From Delphinus delphis (Eukaryota; Chordata; Mammalia; Artiodactyla; Delphinidae): a DNA stretch of 64,000 nucleotides. Location: the NCBI RefSeq assembly GCF_949987515.2, contig NC_082698.1, positions 451,501-515,500 of the forward strand, given 5' to 3'. Made by a program: the position numbers and the translations under genes. The notes beneath the pieces were generated by a model, which worked only from the letters and a program-made list of their open reading frames with translations, did no database searches and was not told the DNA's origin. This document shows positions 1-12,079 of the stretch, one piece after another; within the stretch, counting starts at the first letter, position 1, and every line of letters begins with the position of its first letter.

Positions 1-3000
1 AGGGAGGTAAGGCCAGGCTGCCCTCCCCCAGCCCAGGAAGCGGACCCCAAGCCCTGGTAAGTGTCTCCGTGGCGCAAGGTGGACGCTTGGGCACTTGGTG
101 TGTCATCTGACAGAGCTTTCTGCACGTGTTAAGTACTTCATAATTTAAAAAGCATTTTTAAGGGGAAAACCTTAGGAGGCACAGAGGTGTAAATGAGGTC
201 CCGAGGGCCCAGCAGTGACACTATCCGCCCAGGGTGGGTCGAGGTCAGTGGGCAGCCCGGGCTTCCCCAACCTTTGTGAAATGGGAAAGTGGAGGTGCCC
301 GGGGCAGCCGCGCCCACACTGCCCAGGAGCGGCGCCGGGCTGGCCCGAGGGCGACTCCGCGTGGCCGGGACAGAAATTGCGCCTTCTCGACCCTCCTTCA
401 AAAGCGGTAACACGCCGAGTCCTGCAAGGAACCACCACCCTCTCCTGTGCGCGCTGTCTAGCGGCCGAGAGCCAGAGAGCGGGATGGAGCAGGGAAATGT
501 GAGGCCTGGGGTGGGGGCGGGGTGCGCCCCCCAGAAATAGAGCCGGGTGGGGAGATGAAAACAGAGCCTGACGTGTGGGAGCGGGGGCCACGGAAGCCCA
601 CCACACCTGACTCCCGAGTAAAGGCGTGAAGAAAATGAGGGGCTGGCGGCTCAGGCAGAGGAGCAGCCAGTACTAGGGCATCTCGAGCAGGGCTCCGTGC
701 TGGGGCTGCGGGGCGGGGAGGGCAGAGGGCCTGAGGCTGAGAGGCGGAGGCTGGCGCTGTTCAGGCAGGGCCACCGTGGCCACCGGGCAGCAGGAGGCAC
801 CTGACAGCCCTGGGGGGCAAAGCCCTGAGAAGTCAGGTTCCGGGGGGAGCCTGGGAGGCAGAGCTGGTGGGCCCGACGTCGCAGGCATCACTAACGCGGC
901 ACATTTAGAGAGTTCCAGAAGACGGGAGGGCGGGTGCTCAACCAAAGGGCCCCGGAGCCATCACGCGGGGTTGGTGGGGGCCGAACCCCGGGCTCTCGGC
1001 TCCCCCGGGGCATCAAGGCTGAGCGAGCTCGCCAGGCAGTGTTTCCGAGCTGTGAGGTAGGGCAGCCGGCCTGACGTTGCGCGTGCATTAAACATGCTGT
1101 GACGCCTAGAAAACACCTTTCAGGGAAAAACACCCTAGACACGCAAAACGTACGAGAAGTGAACCGGTGACGGGGAGCTTCCAGAAAACTGACTTAGAGG
1201 TTCAGCCAGAACACGGTTTGTTTAGCTCAAGGTTGTGATTGAATTCAGGTAGTAAATTAAGCAGAGCGGAGTGCAATCGACTGAGATTAGAAATGAAGGC
1301 GCGGAGAAGACGCAGGAAAGGACGCGTGAGCATGTTGGGACAATGGCCGCTGCCCCGAGGGCCACCAGGCCCTCAGCACCCACAGGCCTGGGGCTCCAGG
1401 CCCCTCTGGCGCCCCCGCCGCTGCCACGGGATTGCGGGGGGAGGTGGGGGAAGCTGCCCTGGAAGGGACGTGGCTCACGCGTAGAAAGTGATAAAAAGAT
1501 GCCCAGAGAACAGGCTGGCGGAAACCCGCACGATTCACAGCGATGGCCCCCGGGGGGCAGAATGGTTGCTTCTGTATTGTCGACAGTCATAGCAACATGT
1601 TGTTCTGTAATGGGAAAAAAATGAGAATAATGGCTCTAACAAGCTCGCCTGAGAGAGACAGGCCTGCTGCTGCGCCCCACGTACGCTTGACATCCATCCC
1701 CTCATAAACCCTGAAAAGGACACACTTGTTAAGAGAGAGAAGCTCCCTCAGAACCAGCCAGCGGGATGGCCGAGGGCCTGGTCCGTCTCTTGGCCTTCAG
1801 CCCTGCTGGGCCTCACCCACCAGCGAAAATGGGACCGTCCAGGAGAGGGTTGTTGGGAGTCCAGGGGCCAGAGCAGCCCTGGCCTCACCCCAGGGGAGGC
1901 GTGAGGACCCCGGGCTCTGATCCCACCGCCGCCCCCCAGGTGTTCTGGGGGGGTGTCTTTGTTCCTGCAGTGTAACAGGCCACATGGTGCGATGAAGTGG
2001 TACCTGCCCTCTGTGACCCCCACTCCACCCGTCAAGTCAGCTGAGTGGCCATCCAGGCAGAGGGCATGCCCACAGGGCAAGGAGGGTGGGCAGGGGCCGT
2101 GCAGGGCTGGGTGGGGGTGTGGCATGTCTGGACACCTTCACTGCCAGTCACCTGGGCTGCCACCGCCCCCCCCCAGACCCCTGGCCCCGGATGACAGCAT
2201 GCCGCCCACCCTGCTCGCTGGGTGCAGCCACACACGGGCAGCTGGCCGGTGGGTGTCGAGCCCTCTCTGGGCTCCCAGAGGAAAGCCCAGCCTCACAGGC
2301 CAGGCCCCGGGAGAGACGAAGCATTCCTCGCCGGCCCCCGCAGCCCCTTCACCACTGCGAGGTCACAGCCCCAAACCCACAGGCCCTCACACATGTGCTC
2401 ACACACACGTGCGTGCACACTCGGCCCCCGGGGCCCCCCCTCTATTCCCACCGCCTGTGGCCCTGGCTCTGACCTTCCGGGCTGGGCGCTCCTCTGTGAC
2501 CCACGGCTGCCCGAAGCAGGGGGTCTCGGGACGCCCCCCCAAGTGTGGCCCTTAGCCTGGCAGCTAGGATAGGTCAGCCCCAGCCCAGCCCCCTCCCAGG
2601 TCAGGGGCAGCGAGTCCACGGGGGCGGCTCAGCTGGGGGCTCCCACCCGCCCGGCCCAGCCCAGCAGCTTCTCCATCCAGGATTGTGGGAAGGGGCCCCT
2701 GGAGCCGAGAGGATGTTGGTTCCAGCTTAGGCTGCCCTTGTCCTTGGGAAGCGAGGCTCCCCCGCTGGCCTGGGCCTCGGTTTCCTCCTCAGCCGCGGGG
2801 GCCAGCGCTGAGGGAAGCAGGAGGTGCCCAGTCTCAGGCTGTGCCCTCACCCGCAGCGCTCCCCACCCCTCACTGAGCCCCAGGCCTCTACTAAGGGGCC
2901 CTCGGTACCTGCGGGGACCCAGAGGGGCCTTGGGTCAGGGACGCTGAGCTGGCCTGAGGAGCGCTGTCTGCCTGTGGGTCAGCCAGCTGGGGGCCCAGGA

Positions 3001-6000
3001 GACTGCCACGGGCAGCAGCCGCCACTGAAGGTGACAGGTCCCTCCCCAAACCTGGAGCCCAGCCCCGTGAGAAAGAGACCCCCGGCCCCTGGGTCATGGA
3101 CAGCAGTGACCGTGCGGGGGCCGGGGGCTGGGGACCTGGGCCGAGCCTGGGGTCCAGGCCCAGGGCCGGTGGGCAGGGGTGGGGCTGTCAGGTCAGCAGT
3201 CTGGAAAAGGCGGCCCCAGTCCTCCCTCGGGTTGGGGGTCCTGGGAAGGCCAAGGGTGCCCTGGGAAGGGCCGTCTATGCCGCGGCCTTGAAGGGCGGAG
3301 GGCAGTTCCCATGGCCGGGCAAGTGTTCCGGATCCGCCCCGGAGAGGGGAGAGAAAATAACCAGAAGCCGAGATTATCACCCCAGCAAGGGAGCTGCTCA
3401 GACACAACCTTGAAACCCCGACAGGAGGCTGTGGGGGGGGCCCGGGTCCAGGCTTAACTCCTTGTCTTCCGTCCCGGCCCTTCCTCAGAGCCTCCAGGCC
3501 CAGCCTGGCCCACGCATGGGTCCCGCCTGGGGACCCAGCGCCCACAGGGGCTTCCCACAGGTGCCCAGGGCCACTGGGGCCTCTGACCGCGGTCATGCTG
3601 GCTGCACGGCCCTCCCAACCGGGCCGGGCTCAGGCTCTCGGCGCCAGAAGCCCCGAGCCCAGGAGGCCCCAGAAGCCACAGGAGTCTCGGCCCGGACCTG
3701 GTTTCCCGACCCCCCACCTCTCCAGGCCCACGTCCTCTCCACAAACAGGGTGTAGGGACACCAGATTGAGCAAATAAAAATCCAGGGCACCCAGTTAAAG
3801 TCCAGTTTCAGACCAACAACGCGTAATTCTCCCTGTGGCCACGCTCCCCATGTTACCACATGTTCTCCACCACGAGGACCTCAGGCCGCCGGGATTTGCA
3901 CCCCCTGCTCTTCGAGGGGCCTTGGAGAGGTTTCCAGTCTGAGGACACTGCCGTTCCAGTCCGTCTGGGGCAGTCCCTCTTGGGTGGACAGACACCGGGG
4001 AGTGGAATTGCCACGTCACAGGGCGGACACCGCTTCAACCTGCTGTCTCCGGACGGGTTGGCCATTTTCAGAGCCTCCTTTGATGGGTGGGGAAACTGAG
4101 GCCAGGAGAGGCGGCCTGCACAGCACGTGTGAGCTGCCACCAGGCCTCAGCCGCGCCCTGGGGAGGGGCTGCTGACCTTGCCTTGCCTGCCCCTTGGGGT
4201 GGGGAGCGCCAGTGGATAATAACCCAGGGAATGCAGGTCAGGTTGGGGCACAGGGCACGATTGGGGTGCAGGACAGCTTGGGGTACAGGGCAGAGGCCAA
4301 GGTCTCTGTTCCGCAGGCCACCCTCTCTGGGAGCCCACCAAGGGTTAATGTCGGCTACCTCCTGGTGGCTGGGAAGTTTGGCTTGAGCTGGCGGACAGCT
4401 GTGGGGACCCCCCCCCCAGGAATGGAGCAACGGGAGGGAGTGAGCAGTCCTGAAGGACACCCCTTATCACCAGTCAATTCCATGCCAAGCACGTCCTCCA
4501 GGGCCGGCAAGGATACTTTCTGTCTTGTGGGCAAACGGCGGGCCAGGCCCAGCATGTTTTGTGTTCCAGGGGCCGCTCGTGGTGCCTCTGCACCCAGGGT
4601 TTCGCTGGGCCCAGCAGGGGGCCCTGCCCCAGGGGACAGGGACCACGACGCAGCGCCCGGGGTTGTGTGGACGCCAGAGCGGGCAAACAGGAAGGCTTCC
4701 CGCAGTGGGGTCTGGCCAGCAGCTGCAGAAGTGAGGGGCAGGACCCTGTGTCCCTTGTCCAGCCGCCCTGGAATCCAGCTGCTGTGTCTGCCCAGGGGGG
4801 ACCGTCCTCACCACTTAGGGAGGGGGCTGGACCTGGCAGGCATTGCTCCACTCGGCTCCTACAAAAATCTGACGTGGGCGGGTGGGGGGGGGGGTGGTCC
4901 CTGGACGGGTCTGCGGCCAGAGCGCAGGAAGGGGCAGCCCGGGGGCCTGGGTTCGGGTCCCACTGAAAGCCCTGAGGGGCCGCACAACGCCTTGAGGCAG
5001 GGCGAGCACTTGGGATGCACCCGCTGGGCAGCGAGCCGGCCTCAGCGCCCTCTGGCTGGGGCCTTCCTGCCCTCGGCCGTGCAGGAAGCTGGCCCTGAGT
5101 CCCCTCCTTCACCTTCAGAAGCCACAGAGCAAGCCCTCCAGGGGTTGAGACCCCAAGGGTCTGGGCCCTCCAGGGGTCCAGGTGGGCTGGATGGGACTGA
5201 AACCTGCTGTGGAAGGCAGGCCCAGCCCCTCAGCTGCCCCCTCCCTCTGCCTAGCTCTACGTGGCAGCCTGAGGGGGGCTCCTGGACACACAGTCTACTC
5301 CCTGCCACCCTTGGGGAAACACAGACAGTGGGTCCAGCCCCCTCACCCCAGCTGGCCTCCCACCCGAGCCCCCCAGGCTCCCGCTGGTAGAGGGGCAGCT
5401 ACCCCCACTGCCGGAGAGAAAGTGGAAGTAGGGGCCTAAGGGGGTGACGGGAGCAGGGCCAGCGGCACAGCGGCAGACGGCTCGGGGTCCACACACCGGA
5501 GACGCTGGGCAGGGGCCACAAGACTCAGGCTGCTGTCCCCGCCCCGCTTCTCTTTGCCTTTGTGGATGCAAACAATGGTTTGTAATTAGCAGGCACTGAT
5601 TTTATAATCAGGACCCTAAGATTAAGACAAGGGAAGGCCTCCGAGGTGCTTCAGAGCAGCAGGGCCTCCCGCACCCATCCCTCCTCCAACTCCCTGTCTC
5701 TGTCTCTATCAATCTGCCTCTCACTTCCTCTCCTGCAGGCCCATCGCCCACCCACCTGAGGAGCCCAAGGTCAAGGGTGCAAGTGTTTCCCAAGAGCCGA
5801 GGGAGGCAGCTTCGAGGGGGGAGGGTCAAGGGCGATGGAGGCTCCGGACGATGGAGGCCCCGGGGTGGGGGAGCAGGACCCCAAGTGGTTCTGCAGAGAA
5901 CAGGGGCCTGAGCAGATGGTCCCAGAGCCACCACTCGAGGTGGGGCTTCACCCATCAGCCTGAGACTCAGCAGACGGCCCCCATCGGGCCTCTGAGCTCC

Positions 6001-7490
6001 TGGAGCCGGTGGGGGGGAGGGGGGTCTTCCTCTACCAAGGGCCCCTCCCCTGCCCAGCAGAGGTCGGGGTCTGACACCCACTTTGTGGCCCCATACAGCC
6101 CAGAGGTCGGCCCGGCCCCTCCCGCCCGCCCAGGAGAGCCGTGAGCAACTGCTCACTGGCGTCTTCTGACCCTGCGCCCACTGGCAGGCTGCACGGCCCC
6201 CAGAGGCCCTGGACTGTGGACAGTCTCCCAGCAGCGGTACCCGCCGCTTCCACGCAGCCCAGGGTCTGCAGATTCTCAGCCACACTGCTCGGCCAGGACG
6301 GGTCCAGGCCACGGTGGGCATGTGTCAGGAGGGACTGGCACGTCCACGGGCGTGGGTGGCTGCTCTCCCACCTGGCTCCCCTCACACGCCCACCTGTGCC
6401 CTCCGCCTGCCTGTGCCACCCAGGAGCCCCTCAGCTGGGGTCTGGTGCAACAGTCCCGAGGCTCCACTGGTCGGCTGAGAGCCCGAGGGGCTGCTGCACA
6501 CACACCACACATGCATGCAGACACAGACACACCAGAGCTGGTCTGGGGCAAAGTGAGGGCAGGGGGGGTCCTGTCTGGACCCTTAGGCAGGGAGGGGGAC
6601 TGTCCCTGGTCCTGGAGGCGCGGACCACCCCAGGGGCGGAGGGGGAGTAGAGGCTGGGTGCTGCAAAGGAGGGGCCCCTGGGACCCAGGGGACAGGTGGG
6701 GGACGTGATGGCCAATCAGTTTCAGACTCAGGCCACCACTTCTGCTGTTCCCCGCAGGTCAGGAATGTTCGTGAGCAGAGTGGGGACGCTTGCCCGTGTG
6801 GAGCCAGCTGCCCCCCGCCGCAGGTACTGACTGCGCCCGCGCCCACACACAGTGGGAGGCTGAGCTGCCCTCCTGGGGCCCCTGGGCCTGGGAAAGGGGT
6901 GGCGCACCTGTGTGTGTCTCTGGGTGAGAAGCCCTGGATCTTCAATCAGCTGTCCCCTGGGTGCCGCTCCCTCGCCTGTCCCTACAGTGTCCCCCCAAGA
7001 CTGCAGAGCCCCTGCCCTTTTCCAGACAGCCTGGGGCCCTGGGGCAGAGCTGAGCACACGGCGGGCAGGTGTGCGGCCAGGCAGAGCTCCCCCACCGGAT
7101 CCTCTGGACTCCGGGCAGCCCCAGTCCCAGGCGGCCTCCTGAGGCAGGGGTCCTGGGGCTCCGTGGCCAGGGCAGGAGGCTGGGAGGCCGGGAGGGGAGG
7201 GGAGAGGTGCCACCTCCCTGGAGGCTCTCTCTCCCCTGTGTGTTCTGGGCCGTGACGCAAGCAGAGGCTCGTGGGGAGATAAGGTCCGGAGGAGGCTGCC
7301 GGCCAGGGCTGGCCCGGTCCCAGGTCCTGGCCAGCAGCCCCCGGCTCCGTGGGCCTCACCGCCCGCATGCCGAGGCTGGGCGCTCTGCTCAGAGCGGGTC
7401 TTTGTGCCCCAATCTCGCAGGTGCGGGGGCGGGCGGGGTCCTTGGCACAGAGCAGCCCGTGACCGCACGTGATGGCCGCTGCTCCGGGTG
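1..7490. other. GC-rich intergenic DNA, no gene recognised
   Basis: No exon with recognisable homology, no convincing splice-site-bounded reading frame and no young SINE was seen here. Many open frames exist on both strands, but they are expected in such GC-rich DNA and overlap each other. By synteny with human 10q26.3 the ADAM8 gene should lie to the left of this window, so this is probably part of the MIR202-ADAM8 interval. Around 3740-3830 there is an AT-richer stretch that resembles an old interspersed repeat, but I could not name the family. Confidence 0.5.
4075..4125 (+). repeat. MIR-like SINE fragment
   Basis: The core GGGGAAACTGAGGCCAGGAG is the hallmark 3' core of the ancient mammalian MIR element. 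Only about 50 bases can be matched by eye. A similar but weaker fragment, CCTCGGTTTCCTCCTC, sits near 2775. Confidence 0.4.
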
Positions 7491-7497
7491 CTGCCCG

Positions 7498-7522
7498 CCA
7501 AGGTCTCCGCCTCGCATAAAGG
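7498..7522 (+). promoter_or_regulatory. MIR202HG: Probable core promoter of the MIR202 host transcript
   Basis: CCAAGGTCT at 7498-7506 fits the nuclear-receptor half-site bound by SF-1 (NR5A1), and a TATA-like CATAAAG follows at 7515-7521. A canonical splice donor (CCAG, then GTAAGG) lies about 105 bases downstream at 7626/7627, which would close a first exon starting near 7545. The miR-202 hairpin is 300 bases downstream on the same strand. SF-1 and SOX9 are known regulators of miR-202 in mammalian gonads. That these sites are the functional ones is inference. Confidence 0.45.
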
Positions 7523-7544
7523 GGCGCCCGGCGGCCGCAGTGGC

Positions 7545-7626
7545 AGAGCCCGCAATCAGCAAGCGGCTCTCCTCCTCGCTCCCGGCCCCGCTCGCCCGCA
7601 GAGACCGCGGACCCGAGGCTGACCAG
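7545..7626 (+). ncRNA. MIR202HG: Possible first exon of the MIR202 host RNA
   Basis: The interval runs from the expected start site about 25-30 bases after the TATA-like box to a strong splice donor at 7627 (GTAAGG). It has no need to code. The position relative to the hairpin matches a short spliced primary transcript such as the human MIR202 host gene. The start is estimated from the TATA spacing and could be wrong by tens of bases. No downstream acceptor could be chosen with confidence. Confidence 0.35.
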
Positions 7627-7789
7627 GTAAGGCCCAGCCGGCCTCCCTGCCTCCGCCTCAGCCCACCAGCCCATCCCGCTCACTCGCACCCACAGGACGC
7701 CTGCAGCCGCCCAGCCGAGCCCGCAGCTCGTCCCCGCGCCTCACCTGACCCAGGTCGGACCCTCCTGGACCCGCGTCCGTGCCGGCCAC

Positions 7790-7880
7790 GCTGCTCGCTG
7801 TTCCTTTTTCCTATGCATATACTTCTTTGAGGGTCTGGCCTAAAGAGGTGTAGGGCATGGGAAAATGGGGCGCCGAGGTC
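7790..7880 (+). ncRNA. MIR202: microRNA precursor miR-202
   Basis: Gonad-enriched microRNA locus. The 5p arm (7808-7829) is identical to human miR-202-5p, and the 3p arm (7844-7863) differs from it by one base. The two arms fold into a hairpin: 7819-7828 pairs with 7842-7851, and a UUUUUCC run before the 5p arm pairs with GGGAAAA after the 3p arm. The difference is at nucleotide 7 of the 3p strand (position 7850, A to G), inside the seed. It turns a U-A pair into a U-G wobble, so the hairpin should still form. The orientation opposite to VENTX, UTF1 and KNDC1 is the same as in human. Confidence 0.95.
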
Positions 7881-8401
7881 CTGCCGCGCTGCAGAGCCCA
7901 TTCCCCGCCACGCACCTGCCTCTGGACCTGCTTCCACGTCCTGCACGCTGGATCGGGGATGGCTCCGGATGACGGGGCCAGGGGGTCCTTGCCCTCCTCC
8001 ATCAGGACGATGTATGGGGGGCGGTGGGGGCAGGGAGAGGGAGGGGTCGCCCGTCCTAGGACAAGAAGATCGGGTAATCTTCGCTTCTGTGCGTGCCCTA
8101 GAGCTGCGGACGGCGTGGTCCAGGCCCTGCCCCTGCAGGCGCGTGGGAGAGGGGCTGAGCAGGCCCCTGCTCCACGGTGACTGTCACTGGGGCTGCCCTG
8201 AAAAGTTATAGAAGGTGCCGGAACAGGAGCGGGGGCAGCCCGTTTGGGACCACTGCGGGGTCTGGGTCTGGGACCAGGGGGCTCGGATGTGCAGAGAAGC
8301 GGGGCGGGGGGAGGGCGTCAGCGGGGGCTGCCGCAGGGATGCTGTCTCCACCTTCATCACACTTGTAACGAGTGTGAGTGTATTTTCCCTTCGGAAAGGT
8401 C

Positions 8402-8407
8402 AATAAA
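8402..8407 (+). terminator. Candidate polyadenylation signal for the MIR202 host RNA
   Basis: A canonical AATAAA hexamer lies about 540 bases downstream of the miR-202 3p arm on the same strand, in otherwise GC-rich DNA. GT-rich sequence follows. No transcript evidence is available from the sequence. Confidence 0.3.
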
Positions 8408-8409
8408 GG

Positions 8410-11400
8410 TGACTTCTTGTAAAGTTCAGTGTGGAAAAGCTTTGACCGTTGAAGCGCTGAAAGCAAAGCTCCCTCCGTCGTGTTTCTTCTCGTCCATGCT
8501 GGTGGGGGCAGGGGGGCACATCAGTAAGAATGAGTGGTCTTGAGGGAACCTGATAAAAAAATACGTCAACATGAGGGAATGAAACGACTCCCAGACACAT
8601 CAGCTGGGGGGGGGGCAGTGGGGTGGGGGGCTTTCTGATAACCAGGGTCACGGGGGCAGGACACTCCCCGGGCCTGGAGGCACCAGGTGGGCGGGCCAGG
8701 GCTCCCAGGGATGGAGTGTGCACAGCCTGCCCCCCAGCACTGCCTGGGGCGCCGGCTCGCTGGTCCAGGTGGGAACTCCCTGGCTCTGGAGCCTGTTGGC
8801 CTTAACATCCTGCGGCAGGAAAAGGGACAGAGGGAGCCCAGTGAACTGAGAGCTTCAACAGTGACGCTCAGGCTTATCTTATCGGCTGATCAGCCCAGCG
8901 AACGGAGCTCCCTGCCCCCACAGTGCCACTCTCCATCTGGCCCATCGTCACCAGGGGGCTGGGGGCTGGCTCTGCTGGTGAGGCTCCCCCTGGACCACTG
9001 AGAGTATCGAAGGGAAGCAGGTATATACAATACCCTGAGTGCACGAGGAACAGTGACCGGATCCAGACACCTGTTTCCTGTGATGGGGAGAGAGGTGGGT
9101 TGCAGGCACGGCTGGATCCAGGCAGCCAGTGGCTCTGCCTTGCTCTCTACCATATCCTCCTGTCAGCAGCTGCAGGGTATGGCTCCTGGGCCCAGGGAGG
9201 GAAACCCTTCAGAGTCACTGCAGCTGGCCGCGCATACCCTCCCCTTGGGCCCTGACTTGCCCCAGCTGCAGGGTGGGGTCCCTTGTGGGCGGCTCCCTCG
9301 GCAGGGAGATGGGCCAGGAGTCCCCACCAGGAGGTCGAGCAGAGCAGGCCAGTGTGTCCTGTATCAGCTCTGGTTCAGCTGGGGAGCACACAGAACAGCC
9401 TGGGGCCAGGCAGCCCTCGGAAAAGCCAGGTGACGCCCCTACAGGCCGCCAGTCGCAGGGGCCCCTGCCCCGTAAATGGTGGGGTGGGGCTCACAGAGGC
9501 ACTGGGTGAATGATCCTACCCCACAAAGCTCAGCATGGCTTCCCTGGGGAGGGGTTTGCCTCCACCTGTCCCCTTGTCTCTTGCAATCACCACCACAGCT
9601 GGGAATGAGGATCTTACCGGCCTGGGAAGGGGGCAACACGGAGCCCTCCAGCTGCAGAGGCCTAGCTGGTCCTGCCGCCCCGCCGTGCGGCCCGGGTGGT
9701 CCTGACCCCTGGACAGCAATGGTCTCTGATGTGGCAGGTCCTCTGCCACCAGGGGCCACTGAAGCGGGAGGAGGACCGAGAATCTGTGCGGTCATGGGGG
9801 GGAGATGCTCCCACACCCTTAAGGGGGCTTGGCAGTGCCGCGTCTGTTCTGCAAGCCCCTCTGCTATGGGGCCTGTGCGGGTGGCCTGGCTGAGAGGACC
9901 CATTCTTGATCCACAACCAGGCGTCACTGCCTGGGCGCCAAGAACTGGGTGGCTCAGAACTGGGTGGGGGAGGGCAGAGGGATGTGCCTGGCCCTAGGAA
10001 GGGGAGGGGCTGACACCCAAGCAGCCCCGCCCAGCACCTCCTATGACAACCGCAGACAGAAAAGTTTAGAGCAAGACAGACAGCCCGTGGACCCCGCCAG
10101 CTGGTTCCGCTCTATGTACCTTATCGTGTGGGTTTGGCACCTTCTGTATGTAAGTTTCAGGCATGAGGCCCTGCAGACTGTCACCAGGTCTGGCTCCCAA
10201 ACCAGAGGAGGTGGACCTGGCAGAGCCGTGGGCTCTCCCGTTTCCACCCGGTTCCTGCTCAAGGCCGGCTGCCCCCGCCAGTGTCCACTGCAAAGTCCCC
10301 GTTTCCCTAAACTGGGATTTAGACTGTTCTGCCCAGTCCCTGCCAGCGGGTGGGGCTCTAACGTGCCTGTCTGAGCAGCAGGACGGAAGCAGGGCTTGGG
10401 AAGCCTGGTCCCACCAGTCACTGCTGGTCATGACAACCGCGGGCTAGAGAGCACCAGGTAAGGGGGCACCGCTGCCCAGAAGTGGGTGGAGGTTGCAGAC
10501 AAGTGACACCCAAAGCCCTGGGAGCGGGGGCGACAGCACTCAGGCAAAAGACACACAGACACAGGGACATACGCAGACACAGAGACACACACACATCACG
10601 GGACACACACACAGAGGCGCACACACACACATCACGGGACACAGACGTTGAGGATCGCTCAGCTTCCCCTGAACCACTGGGTAGCTTGGAAGGAACGAGA
10701 CAAGCTAGACTCTGGCTAAGATTTTAGGGTCGAGAGAGAATCCAGGCAGAGGCTTAGGCTCTTCTGAACCAAAGGTTAGAACAGCTGAAACCACACGGAC
10801 CTGTACCTGTTTAAGCGAATCCCGACCCACAGGAAACCCTGAACAAGCGGCTCCACACAGCTGTAAAAGGCCCACCTCTGGAAAGAAAGCCACAACCGCA
10901 GTGCGGTACCAGGGCCCACACCGCGCTACTGCGGAACTCGGCCAAATCCCAAAGGCTCCAAGCGGCCTTCGGCAGCCGCCCCCACACTGGCCCGGCTCTA
11001 TCCTCCGACACCCAGGCTTCTGCTTCTCGCACGGCGGCTTTCTGCTCGGAACCCACCCTCCACAGCGAGCAGGAGGTCTCAGGGTATCTGCCCCTCGTTG
11101 CCTTTCTGCCTGGCAGGCCCCAGGGCGCACCTTCACCCACCCAGCTGTGCCTCGCTGCCCTTCCCCGATCACCTGCCTCTTCCTCAATCCCTCCTACTCT
11201 CCCCCAAAGCACTCCTGTACTGAATACCCAGGTCCTCTCTGAACTGGCCCTTCACTGTGGTATCCGGGCATCACCCCCACGCCCCGGCTCGCCCACTGTC
11301 ACCCATGCGGCGCAGACACCCTTTGAGTGCCGTGTCAGAACCCTCCGGAAAGTTTGCACCCCCGGCTCTTTCCTCCAGTGGTGAGGCGGCTTCCAGGCGC

Positions 11401-12079
11401 GCCTCGGGCAGGGAGGGGCCCTCTCTCTCCTGCTGCGGGGCACAGCCCTGCAGGCGAGGACAGAGGACAGCTCGGGGGGGGCGCAGGCCAGACGCTGCGT
11501 GGGTCCTTCCTCAGCAAAGGGAGGCGCAGGGCAGCGCAGGGGGCAGCCCCTGGCTCACACGCGCTCACCGTCAGTTCCTTTCCTGTTTCCAGCTTTGGGG
11601 TCGTGGTTAACGTGGAATTCAAACGCCAAAAGGTGAGAATCACGTTCACTTCCTCCCAATCCTGCCGGTTTCCATTTTCATGCACAAAGTCTGGAAGCAC
11701 ATAGCATAAGAATTCGACTTCATTTACCCTAACTGGAAACCTTCTATTGAATAAGTTACCCTCAACGAAGGGTAACGTTACCCCCGTGTGTGAGGGCGTC
11801 AGAGCCCGGCGCAACACAGTCCACTTTGGCCTTTGACTGTTTGCTGACCCATCACTTCCTAGACCAACCCTTTGGCAACTTTCAGGTATGAAGTGGCTCT
11901 GAAACGCCTTCGACTGTAAACCCTCCACAGTCCTAAGGCCGGAAGGTTCCAGGTGCCACCGGTCTCAGGCCCACACAGGGGATCACCGCGTCTCTGCAGG
12001 TAGATGCCAGACACAGCTCTGCACGGAGGCCCAGTGTCTGACAGGCCTCAGCTGCGGGCTTCTGGGCAGCCACACATCC
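8410..12079. other. Intergenic DNA between MIR202 and the VENTX relic
   Basis: No coding exon or RNA gene was recognised. The stretch is GC-rich with a CA-type microsatellite near 10.6 kb. Open frames here lack splice context and homology. Confidence 0.5.
10547..10646 (+). repeat. Imperfect (CA)n-type microsatellite
   Basis: Runs of ACACAC alternate with ACAGAC and two copies of a CACATCACGGGACACA block, so this is an interrupted CA repeat with a short internal duplication. The frames that cross it (repeats of S-R-D-T-H) are by-products of the repeat. Confidence 0.85.

Noticed and set aside
4194..5390. 398-codon open frame on the + strand
   Set aside because: GC-rich DNA with few stop codons, low-complexity Pro/Gly/Ser composition, no recognisable domain and overlapping open frames on the other strand. 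No splice or promoter context.
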